Below are positions 22,488 to 34,970 of a stretch of 64,000 nucleotides of DNA, piece by piece. A model generated the notes under the pieces. It saw nothing but the letters and a program-made list of their open reading frames with translations. It did not search any database and was not told where the DNA came from. Origin of the DNA: Gracilaria gracilis. Its lineage: Eukaryota > Rhodophyta > Florideophyceae > Gracilariales > Gracilariaceae. How positions within the stretch are numbered: position 1 is the stretch's first letter; each line of letters opens with the position of its first letter. The translations under genes and the position numbers were made by a program. The stretch is from NCBI GenBank assembly GCA_030374805.1, contig JARGSG010000203.1:496001-560000 (forward strand), read 5' to 3'.

Positions 22488-22993
22488 CCCTCCCTCTGTT
22501 ACTGACTTCAAGCGAGTAGCACAAGCACCAACAGCCCAATTAACTTGGGGTATTATGTGCAATGCAACTCTTTGAGTAATATCGTGCAGAAGGATGGGGA
22601 CAGCCAGTTCAAAATTAAATAAAACAGCAATTGATTGAAAAAAAGCCTAATGAGATATGTCAAAGTCCATTTTCGTTCATCTATGACCAGTGTACTTCTC
22701 CCACACTTGCGTACTGTTTGACTTAATATGAGAGTGACAGCATCGGGTTTTCTTTCAACACCCTCCCTCTGTCCCTCACTTCAATCGCAGTACTCCAAAA
22801 CTTGTAACGTAGGCAATGAGACACCATCTTCTCAGCAGAAAAGAACTGACAAGACAGTGAGAGGTCAAATCCCAGAATGTTCTTCAGACACCCTCCTTCT
22901 CTCACTGACTTTACACGCAAATTGAATTCCAGTTCCTCTCAAACCTGCAAAGAAACACACTTCCTGCCTCAATGCCATCACAGAAGCGACCTA
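22488..22993. repeat. LTR-element debris with three polypurine-tract-like repeats
   Basis: The sequence ACACCCTCCCTCTGT plus a following TGACTTC-like stretch occurs at about 22485, 22757 and, more degenerate, at 22888. These look like three copies of the 3' end of a retroelement internal region. No open reading frame is convincing. Confidence 0.4.
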
Positions 22994-23200
22994 GACATGC
23001 ACAAATGACAACCTTCTAGATCCTTGAACCATATATTTTCTCCAAACATGTAACCAATAACAACCTCTTGGAAAATCTTCTCTTCCGTAGATTTACCAGA
23101 CATGCAAATCAGGACAACCTTCTGATTCACCCACAGTCATTTGAACCTCGGACATGCAACACAGAGCAACCTTCCGGATCAAATGCATCATAATCATGAC
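22994..23200. repeat. degenerate tandem repeat, about 52 bp x 4
   Basis: Units begin at 22994, 23045, 23099 and 23151 with (G/A)ACATG(C/T). Each contains ACAACCTTCTGGA or a close variant about 12-16 bases later. Spacing is 51, 54 and 52 bp. The units are diverged. Confidence 0.6.
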
Positions 23201-23272
23201 CCAGTACGTGTTCTGCTCGTGCACCCCCTTGCTTGGGAGTCGGAGCACCGGTGGCCTTTCCTACTACACACT
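23190..23272 (-). mobile_element. fragment of a family A/E Copia polyprotein
   Basis: The stretch matches the region of family A at about 32355-32415 on the minus strand (the segment before the integrase). It ends where a plus-oriented family E LTR begins. Confidence 0.6.
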
Positions 23273-23402
23273 GTTGGATGTCATGCTGTCACTGACATCA
23301 AGCTGTTCACATGTGACAAGTCTAGAATGGTACCTTGGTATGTGAAACTATGACTGATGTCGTTCTGTACGCTCCACTGTGTTGGATGGTGGAAGAGCCA
23401 CC
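23273..23402 (+). mobile_element. family E LTR fragment, interrupted by element C
   Basis: About 130 bp match the first 130 bp of the LTR at 15953, in the same orientation. The match ends where the family C LTR starts. Element C therefore inserted into, or recombined with, an older E LTR. Confidence 0.8.
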
Positions 23403-23580
23403 TTAAGCAACGAACGCAGGTTAGAGAAGGAAAGGGGAAAGTAGTGAAGAAGATGAGTAAGACAAACAAAGCGGGTAGGCCACCTTCTTCCCGAGTTTAG
23501 TGATCAGGGCAGCGATCGCAACCTACAAATACTCTAGCGCGCGCTGCCGCCGTCGCAGCCAGCGACATAACTGCACACGT

Positions 23581-23602
23581 TGTCAAAGTGTACACTTTGA
23601 CA
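23581..23602. promoter_or_regulatory. perfect 22-bp palindrome in the family C LTR
   Basis: The half-site TGTCAAAGTGT is followed directly by its exact reverse complement. The same palindrome is conserved at 57910-57931 in the other C LTR and is absent from the related D LTR. It could bind a dimeric regulator of the LTR promoter; this is inference. Confidence 0.5.
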
Positions 23603-26600
23603 GCAAAAGCGCGCGCAAAACACAATACGAATTCAAACAACTAAATCAAATCGTGCCAAATCCAATGCCAACTCCATGATCCATATCTTGCTCTAAAAAA
23701 TTGACAATTTCGGTCTGGCACAGCCAACACCCTCGCGCAGCTCAGAATCGCACATTCGCTCCAAAACCCTTCATAGTAGCCCAGAATCGCATACATTGCA
23801 CAACCCCTCACAATGGCCTATAATAACAGATACTCCGCTAACGCATAACTGGCCACCACCTACAGGCTGCAGCCAATCACAGCGTACCACTTGTTCCATC
23901 TGCCCTTCTCGCTCCATACAACACGTTCCACTTGAGCAAACCACGTTGCATGTAGCCATTTGCAGTAGCCAATCATATTGCAGTATCACGTTCGGTTCGC
24001 GGAGACACGCATATGCGCTTTTCTCATGAGGGTGCCCAAAAGTGCCCATGCTCCCCTGCAACTTTGTATTCCAAGTACTTGGAGCACCCTTGAGGGACTG
24101 ACAGGCACTCGACCACATCCATACATCAACACTCCTCCTCGAGTTCCTGACCAAGTCCAATCCTTTTCATGATGGCCTGAATACTCAATGGACCTAAGGG
24201 CTTCGTGAGAATGTCCGCATCATTCAACTCAGTTGGAATGTACTTGACATCAATCACAGACTCTTTTACCAGTTCCCGAATAAAGTGCAGCTTCACATCG
24301 ATGTGCTTGGCGCGACCCGATGGGCATCTTTCTCCTGCACTCCAGTCGATCGCAACCTGGTTGTCCGAGTGTAGAGGAACTGCACCATCGACGTCCAAGT
24401 CAAGTTCAGATAGTAGACGCTTCATCCACACAACCTCCTGCGCTGCCATGGTCAAAGCGTAGTACTCAGCCTCTGCAGTAGACAATGCAACTGAGGCTTG
24501 TTTCTTTGCACCAAAGAATACCACGGCGGACCCAAACTTGATCATGTATCCCGACATGGACTTCCGATCGGACTTGTCGCCGGCATAGTCCGAATCGACA
24601 TACGCTTCCATGTTCAGGGAGCCAGCGTGTTAATTCAATCCATGTTTGCAAGTTCCTTGTAAGTAGCGCAGAACCCGTTTCGCTGCCCTGTGACAGTATG
24701 GTGTTGGGTTGCTTTGATAACGTGCAAGAATGAGTACTGGTGCGGGAATGTCCACGCGTGTGCGAAGTGCCAAGTACAGCAGAGACCCGATCATCTGCTG
24801 GTATAGCTGCACATCCTGAGGGGATTTGTCTTCCTCCTCCGCAAGCCCTGTGAAGAAAGATTCTACCATGGGGCTGCGAGCTGGTTTGCTCCTGTCAAGA
24901 CCAAAACGTCGAAGCATTCCTTCGATATACAACGGCTGTGCAAGTTGCATCCCAGCTAAACGACCATCGTCGTCTATGCTCCAAGTGAGTTCCACACCCA
25001 GGTAGAGAGTTACTTTGTTCTCAACACGGATCTCGTACAGGCTCCGAAGCTCCTCCAGGATCCTAGACCGCTCTTCTGCACATGGAGTAAAGATTAGCAG
25101 ATCGTCCACATACACAAGGATGTACGCGTAGCCTTTGTGTCTACTGGCTCGCCGAAACACACAATGAGCACTCGGCAACTCTTCAAATCCAATGGCTCGC
25201 AGATCGCCCGTCAACTTGGTGTGCCAGGCTAGATGTGCTTGCTTTAGCCCGTACATTGCCTTTTGAAGCTTATAGCATCGTGAGCCAATTCCAGAAACAC
25301 CGCGTGGTGACATTACCCAAACGTCCTCGTCGAGATCGCCGTTGAGGAATGCAGTCTTCACATCCACCTGAGCAATATACATCTGCAAGCATAGAGTCAA
25401 GTAGAGGGAGAAACGTACTATGCCAAACGAAACCACTGGAGCATACGTTTCCATGTAGTTCTCACCAAAGGTTTGGTGATTCCCACCGGCCACGACTCGA
25501 GCCTTGAAGCGTTCCACCGAACCAACTGCATTGCGCTTGACCTTGAGCACAATGTGCGTGGGCAGTGATTGTTGTGATGGAAACTTGTCCTCTTTCCAAG
25601 TATTCTTTGACTCAAGTGATGCGAGTTCATCTTCAATGGCTGCTCGCCATAAGCTCTGCTCGATGGGCCTCGCGGAAATTGCTTCCTTCAGCGTAGGTTC
25701 ATCACTTGTGGTAACCTGAACTGCAGATGTGGTTGCAGACGCAGCCATGTACCACCTCCGTGGTGCACGACGCGTGCGTTGCGAGTATCGTGGTGGTTCG
25801 GTAGAGTCGTCCGTGTCACCAGTGGGCTCATGCGCTGTGTCGTTCGCAGGGTGGTGGTCACTTTCATCAGCAAAGCCATTACCTTCAGCATTGTCCACAC
25901 CATCATCACTGCTTTCATTACTTGGTGCAGGTAATGCTTCTTCGGCAATTGGGCTAGATTCATCATCGGGGCCACTCGTACTGTCACAAATGTCATTCAC
26001 ATTTACTTCGTCACCAGGATCATCTGGGTAAGAGCCGTCGGAGTCGGAGCATGGCGCAGGCTCAGAACTGTAGTCTGTGTCAGATGCACATTCATCCTCC
26101 ATAAACTCCTCCAAGTACTCGGCACCAGGGAATGAATTCTCATCAAATGTGACATGACGTGAGTGCATGATGCGCAGTAGACCATCATCATCTCTGACAA
26201 GTACATCGAATACACCATGCTCAAGAGTCTGCAAGTACACCCCCTCAAGTGCACGAGACTCAAACTTGGTTCCTTCGATCATCTTCAGTACGAAAGCTGC
26301 ACATCCAAACACACGGGTGTGCTTCAATGTCGGCCTATTTCCCGTCATCAACGAGTACGGAGTGCTTCCAGTAGTTGAATGTGGAACACGGTTCCGCACA
26401 AACTGTACATGTTTCAACGCAAAGACCCACAAACATTCCGGTAGATTGGCCTGAATGAGCATAGCCCGAGCTGCTTCCTCCATAGTGCGATTGATGCGCT
26501 CAGCTATGGCGTTGTGTTCCGGAGTGTACGGAGGTGAAAAGGAAGTGTCTTCAAATGCGTTTTCTGGATTATCTTGTAACGCAATGTATTCATTAGCGCC

Positions 26601-27465
26601 ATCCGAGTGCAGTTTCTTCACCGCCACTCCTCCAAGCTGCTTGAGCTTCTGCGCAACACCATCATACACCTCAATGATTTGGCTGCGGTGTTTCATGAAT
26701 CCAATGATAACATATCGTGAGTGGTCATCCACGAATGCTGACGCATACCTAAACCTGTCCGGAAACGATGTGGTGAGTGGACCGATGATGTCAGTGTGCA
26801 CTTTGTCACCAACTGACGATTCACGACTAAATGAACCGGGAAACGGTAGTTTGTGCGCTTTTCCAAGACGGCATGACCGACAGACCTCCTCCATTTTCGC
26901 AAGACTTGGCACACCATCTGCATGTTTGTGAACAACTTGCAAGTCTCTGGGGTTAATATGTGCAAGTCTTCGGTGCCATAGCTGTGTCAAAGCAGTCATC
27001 GAGGCCTTCAATGCGCAATCCAAATCAACCTGGCTGAAAGTAAGAGCTCGTTCATGAGTGAAATGCGCTACCGGTTCCGGTAAAGTGTACAGTCCGGAAC
27101 GTTTATCGCGCTTTCCTGACCCAATGTGGAAACCATTGTCATGAATCAGACGAACTTCTGCAGAACGGAAACGTGACTCAATCTGTTTGTCGGCTAAGCA
27201 ACCTACAGAAACCAAGTTGTACTCCATTGAAGGAACCAGGAGTGCATCACTCAGACGTAAATTCACATTCTCGAAAGGCAGAATCACATCTCCACGCTGA
27301 GTTGCAGACACAAATGTCTTATCTGCAAGCTGTATAACACGCTCCTTCACATCATGCAGTGTACTGGGAATGAATGCGGAAGCAGAATGGAAGTAGTGCG
27401 AGGTCGCTCCACTATCTGCGTAAGTGTCCATGTCTCTTTGAGTGGGTGGTAGAACCGTTGCTTTC

Positions 27466-28133
27466 TGCTGGAGGTTATAGCTGGGAAGGGAAGGTTGATG
27501 CAAAAGGGAAGGTGGGGATATGCAACAAAAGTTCGCCAGCTCTGGCTCGGATTTACTTGAAGGTGCTTCTGTCACAACTTATATAGCACTACGTCGTCGC
27601 ACTACCGCTCACTTCCACTCGGAGTACGTGCCTACTCAACAAGTTACGTGCCTACACATAACGATGACCATGCACAAATTCACATTGTGCTAATACACTG
27701 TATTCCGTACACCACACCAATATGTGTATGCTCCAGCTCACCAAGTACCACGTAACCACAAATTCACTCAATGCCATAAGTTCCACAACATGTTATCACA
27801 GTGTTCGTGTAATCCTCATGACTGTACCTGACTCATCACCATAGTGCACCAAGTTGCATCAATGTGTTCAACATGTCCACGTACATAACTGTGCATACTG
27901 TCCAGCATACCATTTGTGCTAGCTACCCACGTGTAGCCCAGAACAACCCAGTAATGCCATAACACTTGTACACAGTACGTTGCATGTGCACATTTGCAGT
28001 AGCCAATCAGAAGCCAGTTTCACGTTGAGTTTGCACAAACGCGCATATGCGCTTTTCCAGCAGCACCCTCCACAACAGCCCATGCTCCCCTGCACTTTTG
28101 GTTTCAGTGACAGCACTAGGTCAACATCCAACA
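27466..28133 (-). mobile_element. solo LTR, family A, inside element C1
   Basis: A 668-bp LTR runs from TGCTGGAGG to CATCCAACA on the plus strand. It is flanked by a perfect 5-bp duplication, CTTTC (27461-27465 and 28134-28138). It is about 110 bp shorter than the other family A LTRs because a central segment is lacking. This insertion proves the LTR ends of family A: TGTTGG at the 5' end and ending in CA. Confidence 0.93.
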
Positions 28134-29049
28134 CTTTCTCCATAGACATGCCAGCTATTTCGATCTTGGACGATTTGCCAGATGATTTTGAAGAGGTCTT
28201 CGGCTTATCTTTTGACTTCAATGTAAGCTTGTCCAGGATACTCTTCGGCAAATGGTTGTCCGGATTGTCTGGGTTCATGTAGCATCGGTCCTGAGTGTGT
28301 CCATCACGATCACAAATGTCGCAGTGATGACCATTGGTGCTACCAGCTGCCAGTGCACGGTTAGTAGGAGCATCGTCAGAGTCATTTCCATCTCGATGAT
28401 TTGCACTTGCAGAGGTATCAGATTGCCTTCCAGAACCTTTTCCTTTATTCTTCTTGCGACTGCGACTACGTCCAGAAGTTATATGACGTGCATTGTACTC
28501 ATCGATATGTGTGGTAGCAACATAGTCCCAAGTCAGTTCGGATATTTCCTTGGTGCGCAACGCCGCAGCGGTAGACTCCAAAGAACTTTGCGGATCAATA
28601 GAAGCCAAAAGCATAGGAGCCTTATGCGATTCCGGAATAGAGGCATCCTTGCCCATGCGATCCAACTGTGAGAACAATGCAGTGAATTGATCGACATACT
28701 CAGACATGTTCTGTCCATTGTACGACATACGGAACAGTTGAGTCTGAACCGCGATCCGAGAAACCGTTCGATTAGATGCATAACGCACATCAAGCATCTT
28801 GAGCATTCGTGCCGCATCGTCATCCACGTCCATTACCACACGTAGAGGAGCATCGCCAAGTGCACATATGATGATCCCACAGGCCTTCTCACGCTTAGAC
28901 AATGTGCGAATGGCCTCTGCAGAAGATCCTTGACCATCCGTACCAGTGGTATCAGTGGTGGAGGTTATAGCTCGGAAGGGAAGGTGGGGATATGCAAAAG
29001 AAGTTCGCCAGCTCTGGCTCGGATTTACTTGAAAATGCTTCTGTCACAA

Positions 29050-29058
29050 CTTATATAG
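29050..29058 (-). promoter_or_regulatory. TATA box of the family A LTR
   Basis: CTATATAAG in sense is conserved at the same place in every A and E LTR, about 90 bp before the LTR 3' end. This fits a U3/R promoter. It is followed by a GCCAG-AG-CTGGC hairpin. Role inferred from position. Confidence 0.55.
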
Positions 29059-32000
29059 CACTACGTCGTCGCACTACCGCTCACTTCCACTTGGAGTAAA
29101 ACCTAAGCCACCAAGCGGGGACACTCAATACTACCAATCATCATCTCACATAACATGGTAACACTGCCACAATTCATGACAGCTTACAACTAACAAGGCA
29201 CAACAGTGCACAACAGTGCACAACAAGTTACGTGCCTACTCAACAAGTTACGTGCCTACACATAACGATGACCATGCACAAATTCACATTGTGCTAATAC
29301 ACTGTATTCCGTACACCACACCAATATGTGTATGCTCCAGCTCACCAAGTACCACGTAACCACAAATTCACTCAATGCAATAAGTTCCACAACATGTTAC
29401 CACAGTGTTCGTGTAATTCTCATGACTGTACCTGACTCATCACCATAGCGCACCAAGTTGCATCAATGTGTTCAACATGTCCACGTACATAACTGTGCAT
29501 ACTGTCCAGCATACCATCTGTGCTAGCTACACACGTGTAGCCCAGAACAACCCAGTAATGCCATAACACTTGTACATAGTACGTTGCATGTGCACATTTG
29601 CAGTAGCCAATCAGAAGCCAGTTTCCTGTTGAGTTTGCACAAACGCGCATATGCGTTTTTCCTGCAGCACCCTCCAAAACAGCCCATGCTCCCCTGCACT
29701 TTTGGTTTCAGTGACAGCACTAGGTCAACATCCAACACTTCCCCTCTGTCACTGACTTCAAAGCTCTAGGTGCTGTACTCCACACTCCTTGCGAAACTTC
29801 TCGAGTTTCACGCGGGCAAGGGGCTTGTTGAGCATATCGGCAACCATGGAATCAGTTGGACAGTAGAACAGCACGATGGACTTGTCAGGCAGAGCCTCTC
29901 TAGTGAAGTGGAACCGAATATCGATGTGCTTCGTTCGCTTGTTTACAACACCATATCGAGCAAGGTCGATGGAGCCTTGGTTGTCAACATACACAGGCGT
30001 CGGTTCAACCAAGACTTTGACAGACCCGTCCACCTCAACTCCAATCACAATAGCAATGGCGTTCCAAAGTCGCCTTAGCCAGATTGCTTCCTTTGTACCA
30101 GAGCACAGACTCACATACTCAGCTTCAGCACTTGAGAGCGCAACCACTTCCTGCTGACGTGAACTCCAGGACACTGGACCACCGCTCATCAAGAACACAT
30201 ATCCACTGGTAGACTTGCGGTTGGCAACATCGCCTGCCCAGTCAGAGTCCACATAGCCGTGCAGTTCCAGATCAGTGGTAGAGCCGTAGGTGAGTCCAAA
30301 GAAGCAAGTACCGTTGAGATAGCGGAGCACACGTTTGACTGACTTCCAGTGAGTTTCTCCAGGTTTCTCCACATACTTTGCAAGTTTGGACACTGCGTAT
30401 GAGATATCTGGACGAGTTCCCACAGACAAATACATGAGGCTGCCAATCGCCTGACGATACGGAACATCCGTGAGTGCCTCCTCAACAACAGAAAAGTCCA
30501 CATCGGATTCAATCGGAGTGTCAATTGGCTTAGACTGATGCATGCCGAAACGTTCCAAGACCTTTTGCGTGTACGCAGACTGAGTCAGGTACAGCTGTCG
30601 CTTAGCTCGATCACGGTGGATCTCGAATCCGAGAACCATACGAGCTTCCTTGAGGTCTTTCATGCGGAACCGAGTTGACAGCTCTGCCTTTACGCGATTC
30701 ATGGTCTCCATGCTCGGACTTGCTATCAGCAGGTCATCCACGTATAGAGCAATGATAACCACAAATCCCAGTATTATCCCGGTGTACACACACTCATCTG
30801 CGTCATTGGGCTTCAACTCCATCTCATCAACAAGGAACGTGTATATCTTTGCATGCCACTGCCTCGGTGCCTGTCTAAGCCCATAGATGGCTTTCTTCAA
30901 ACGACACACCAAGTCTTCGTTCCCTTGCTGTATGAAACCTTTTGGCTGCTCCATATACACTGTCTCCTCCAGGTCGCCGTTCAGAAACGCAGTCTTCACA
31001 TCCATCTGGTGCAAATGAAAGTCTCGCACAGCTGCAATCGACAGAATCATCCTGATCGAAGTGAACTTCACTACTGGGGCATAAGTCTCTGAGAAGTCCA
31101 CACCTTCGATCTGCAGGAATTCTCTAGCAACCATACGAGCCTTGTACCTGACAGTTGGTTCACCAGATGGTGCAGATTCATACTTCTGAACGTACACCCA
31201 CTTGGACGAAATCACGTTGCTGTCTGCTGGCCTAGGCACTAGATCCCATATGTCATGCTCTATCAGTGACTGGTACTCGCTCTTCATTGCCTTTTTCCAT
31301 GCTTCGGAATCAGGACGTGACACAGCTTCACTATAAAAAGAAGGAGTGTCATCACTGGTTGTCAGAAGAGCAGTTTCACCCCACCAACGCGTAGGCTTCT
31401 TACTCTCACGTGTGGATCTACGAACATGCTGCGTCTCTTGCCCTTCAGGCTCAACATGTGGAACTGATGCGGAACCATCACTGGTACTCTCAGACGCATC
31501 ATGGACATCAGGCGCAGGTGCGGAAGGATCATCTTCACTGGGGTGACTGGATGTGTCAGAGTTGGAGGTGTTATCCGGACTAGACATGTCACTCAATTCC
31601 ATGTCAGCATAGTCCTCTTCCTCAAAGTTCTCATGGTCTTCGACTCGTCAAACCTCACATCTCTTGACACAATCACCTTTCTCTTCTTACCATCCCACAA
31701 CTTGTACCCGTGGGACCCAGAAGTGTACCCAATGAAGATGGCTTCCTTTGCTCTGTCTTCCAGCTTCTTCAGCTTGTGATCCACAACTTTGTACCAGCAT
31801 CGGTTCCCAAACACACGCAGATTGCTCACATCAGGCTTCTGACCATGCCACAGCTCGAATGGAGTCGAGTTACTAGGAAGGGCTTTCCAGGTCACTCTGT
31901 TGCGTATATACACTGCTACGTTCAAGGCTTCAGCCCAAAATTTCTTTGGCAGTTGTTTGTGGTGCAACATCGATCTGACCAAGTCCATGAGTGTTCGGTT

Positions 32001-33896
32001 GAACCTTTCGGCAAACCCATTCTGCTGTGGATTGTACGGCACTGTTCGCTGATGTTCAATACCGTGGCGCTCGAGTTCTTTGCGGAAACGATTGGACAGA
32101 TACTCACCACCGTTGTCAGTGCGCAATGCACGTAGCACACTCTCACGTGCGGTGATGGTTTTCAACTTTCGTCCAGTCTGGTTTTCCACAAACTTGAGCC
32201 ACCTCATGAACATTTGGAACACCTCATCTTTGGTTTTGAGCATGTACAAGAAGCAATACCTGCTGTGATCGTCGATGAATGTGACAAAGTAGTGCGAGCT
32301 TCCCAAGGATTTCACACTTACTGGACCTGAAACGTCCGAGTGGACAAGGTCCAATTCGTGTTCTGCTCGTTCCCCCCTTGCTTGGGAGTCGGAGCACGGG
32401 TTGCCTTTCCTACTACACACGAGCCACACACATCCAGCTTCTGTGCCAAATCTACATTCAGCCCTGATACAACCTCAATGCGAGCCATCTGCTTAATGCC
32501 TTCCACATTCACATGAGCCATTCGAGCATGCCAAAGAGACAGATCTGACACAAGGGCGCTGTCCACATCTGTACGCTGTTCTGCTGCAGTGCGAAGGTAG
32601 TACAGGCCTTTAAAACGGCACCCGGAGGCAACCACTTTCGACCCTTTGTAAACACATACCTTCTCTCTTTCAAACACTACCTTGCAGCCCAGATCACAGA
32701 TCGCTGACACTGAAAGCAGGTGGCACCATAAGGATGGCACGTGCACCACCTGTTTCAGTTTGCACGTACGTTTGGCGCCTTTCACAGTCAGATCAAGCTC
32801 CACACTACCGCGACCCACAGACTCTAGTTTGGAATCATTGCCAATACTCACGCCAGAGGACACCTTGCTCTCATACGTTTGGAACATTGAGTCATCATAC
32901 GTCATGTGTGCAGTCGCACCAGAGTCAATAATCCAGTCACTGTTAGTAGCCTTATCGGTACCTGTCGCAATGAGACATACAAAGTCAGAATCGTCGCCAC
33001 TCGCACCAAGCTCACAGCTGAGCCCAGTATTCACACTGGGGTGCAGCATCGACCTGATTCTTGTTAGTACCGTCACGTTGTCTCTTGTAACAGTTCTTCT
33101 GGATATGACCCTTCTTGCCACAATAGTAACATATAATTGACTTCGATGACCTCTGACGCCCGGCCAAAGCTGCGTCACTTCCGGATTCCTCCTTGGCACG
33201 ATCATTCATTCGCTGCTCTTCTTGCAGCAAACGACTCTTCACAAACTCCAAACTGAGCTCGCGATCTCCGATCGTGGTGTCGATAGCGACAATGAGGTGC
33301 TCGAAACGTTCCGGAAGTCCACATAAGATAGCCATTGCAATGTCTTCTTTTTCAACTTTGACGTCCATGCTCTTGAGATCAGAAGCCAAGTGACGAACAT
33401 GATTGATGAATTGCAACATCTTCTGGTCGTCACGCATTTTGGCGGTGTAAAAAGCACGTCTGGCATTGATTCGGTTGAGAAGAGTCTTCCTCTGGAAAAC
33501 ATTGCATATGGCCTTCCACACATCGACAGCAGCCTCCACATCGCGCACATGATCCAAATGTTCGTCACTGAGCGTAAGTCCAATGATAGCTCTGGCCTTT
33601 GAGTCGCGAGTTTCCCACTTGGACAATTCTTCTGGATCGGTGGGTGGAGAGCTGGTGAGGTGATTCTTGAGATCCTTGAGCGCAAGCACAAGCTGAACTT
33701 TCTCCTTCCAGATATGGAAGTTATCCTCACCCAACTTCTCAATCTTGATCCCAGTGAACGAGTCCATGCCGCAAAGTGAGATTAAAAGCGATCCCAGATA
33801 AAACAAATGGCAGACACAACGGGACAACAGCAAACCACAACAGCAAACAAACAACAACAATAACAACAATAAAAACAAATAAAACTTCAATGGTCA

Positions 33897-34077
33897 GGCC
33901 CACTGGCAGGAAATACTATTCCCGGTACCCTAGGGAGTCGGACCTCTGACCCCCGGAGACCGTCCGGGTAGGAAACGACTTCTGCAGTCAACCCTCTCCC
34001 GCGTTCAAGGAGAAGGCGCGTTGCTCTCTACGAGATGTCCAGAGGATGGTTAATGGCCAAAGATATGCCTTCACCAA
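33897..34077 (-). promoter_or_regulatory. conserved structured leader block, element A1
   Basis: This untranslated segment between the primer-binding site and gag is similar to the leader of the unrelated-gag element C2 (58274-58466). It starts TGGTGAA then GCATATCTTTGGC in sense and ends CCTGCCAGTGG. It contains a hairpin at 33909-33923 and a 7-bp stem with an 8-nt loop at 33933-33954. The second copy, at 48768-48949, is nearly identical. Packaging, dimerisation or translation control are possible roles; none is shown. Confidence 0.55.
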
Positions 34078-34956
34078 GTAAAACCATCTCTGATCTCTTG
34101 CAAGAACTTGCGCGACCTTGAAACAGCAGCTACTTTGACACCCAAGGTACGCTTCTAGCGAGCAATCAATGAAAATCACAAGCGGCCTGATCCCAATGGG
34201 AGGTCAGCCTTCGATACGTTGCCTCCTCGTACTAAAAGCCCGCTGGACAAGGCAATGAGTCAATTGCACGGATCAAAAGCTCCTTATGGATGCCTTCACC
34301 GCCGTCCAAGCACCTAACACACAATCAGGTTCAACAAACAAAAGTCAAACACCACAACCAAAGTGCAGTACGCCACGGCACCCCGTTAGCTTTAGCGCTC
34401 GCGGTACAACACCGTTATCCGCCCAAAAGGACCGGTGGAGCCCGCTAGTCAGCACGTCCGCCTTGGTTCAAACCGCCTTGCTCCCGTCCCCGATTGCTCG
34501 GATCAACCGTTCGTCGCACAGGTAATGCAGTGATGACCAAAAATGCCGAGCACACACGTAGTGCACGGACTTCAACAACAACTGCTGAGCACAAAGCTAG
34601 TGCACAGACTTCGATCAAAATGGTCTCAACCTCTCGGATCAGAACCCGCAAACACGACGCGGGGATCCCAACGAGAAGAACAATAGAGGGAGACCAATCA
34701 AATCGGATAGCGATCGACAACGAGGGCAACAACGAGCACCCAAACACAATCACGATAGAGAGTCAACGTCGAACCACTACCAACACAACGCCCTTAGGGA
34801 GGAACGCAAACCGTAAAAAGAATACCAACACCAACTAACAACACGATCAACACACCCGACGCAACGAGAAGACGGTGATAGAGAAACAGCGAAACGGGTG
34901 AACGGCGGTGTGGGAGAGCGGCGAGAGACGAACGATAACGGCAGAGGTCAGCGGGG

Positions 34957-34970
34957 CTGGGCCCATAACC
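34957..34970 (-). other. primer-binding site, half-tRNA initiator Met type (A1)
   Basis: GGTTATGGGCCCAG in sense directly follows the LTR end (CCATCA). It is complementary to the anticodon arm of eukaryotic initiator tRNA-Met, not to a tRNA 3' end. Drosophila copia is known to prime from a cut initiator tRNA with this same type of site. Confidence 0.88.

Larger units (their letters stand above)
23403..28955 (-). mobile_element. Copia-type LTR element C1 (interrupted)
   Basis: This is a minus-strand Ty1/Copia fossil. Its 3' LTR is at 23403-24131. A polypurine tract (GAGGAGGAG in sense) abuts the LTR. The Pol region at 24126-27460 reads in order aspartic protease (DSGATSH), GAG-pre-integrase, integrase, reverse transcriptase (YVDDLL) and RNase H (ADILTKPLG end). 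The gag part at 28134-28955 has a CCHC-type knuckle (CDICDRDGHTQDRC). A solo family A LTR sits between gag and protease, and element A1 interrupts the gag start at 28956, so the 5' LTR is not present here. The Pol frame is largely open, with about one break besides the insertions. It looks fairly young but is not whole. Confidence 0.9.

Noticed and set aside
33768-33890. Signal-peptide-like start (MKFYLFLLLL...) ahead of the family A gag
   Set aside because: It comes from a T-rich leader stretch. The conserved gag start MDSFTG lies 41 codons inside and matches the family better.
33900-34500. Family A leader as an rRNA or tRNA gene
   Set aside because: It has stable hairpins but no conserved rRNA core that I recognise. 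The only tRNA match is the short primer-binding site.
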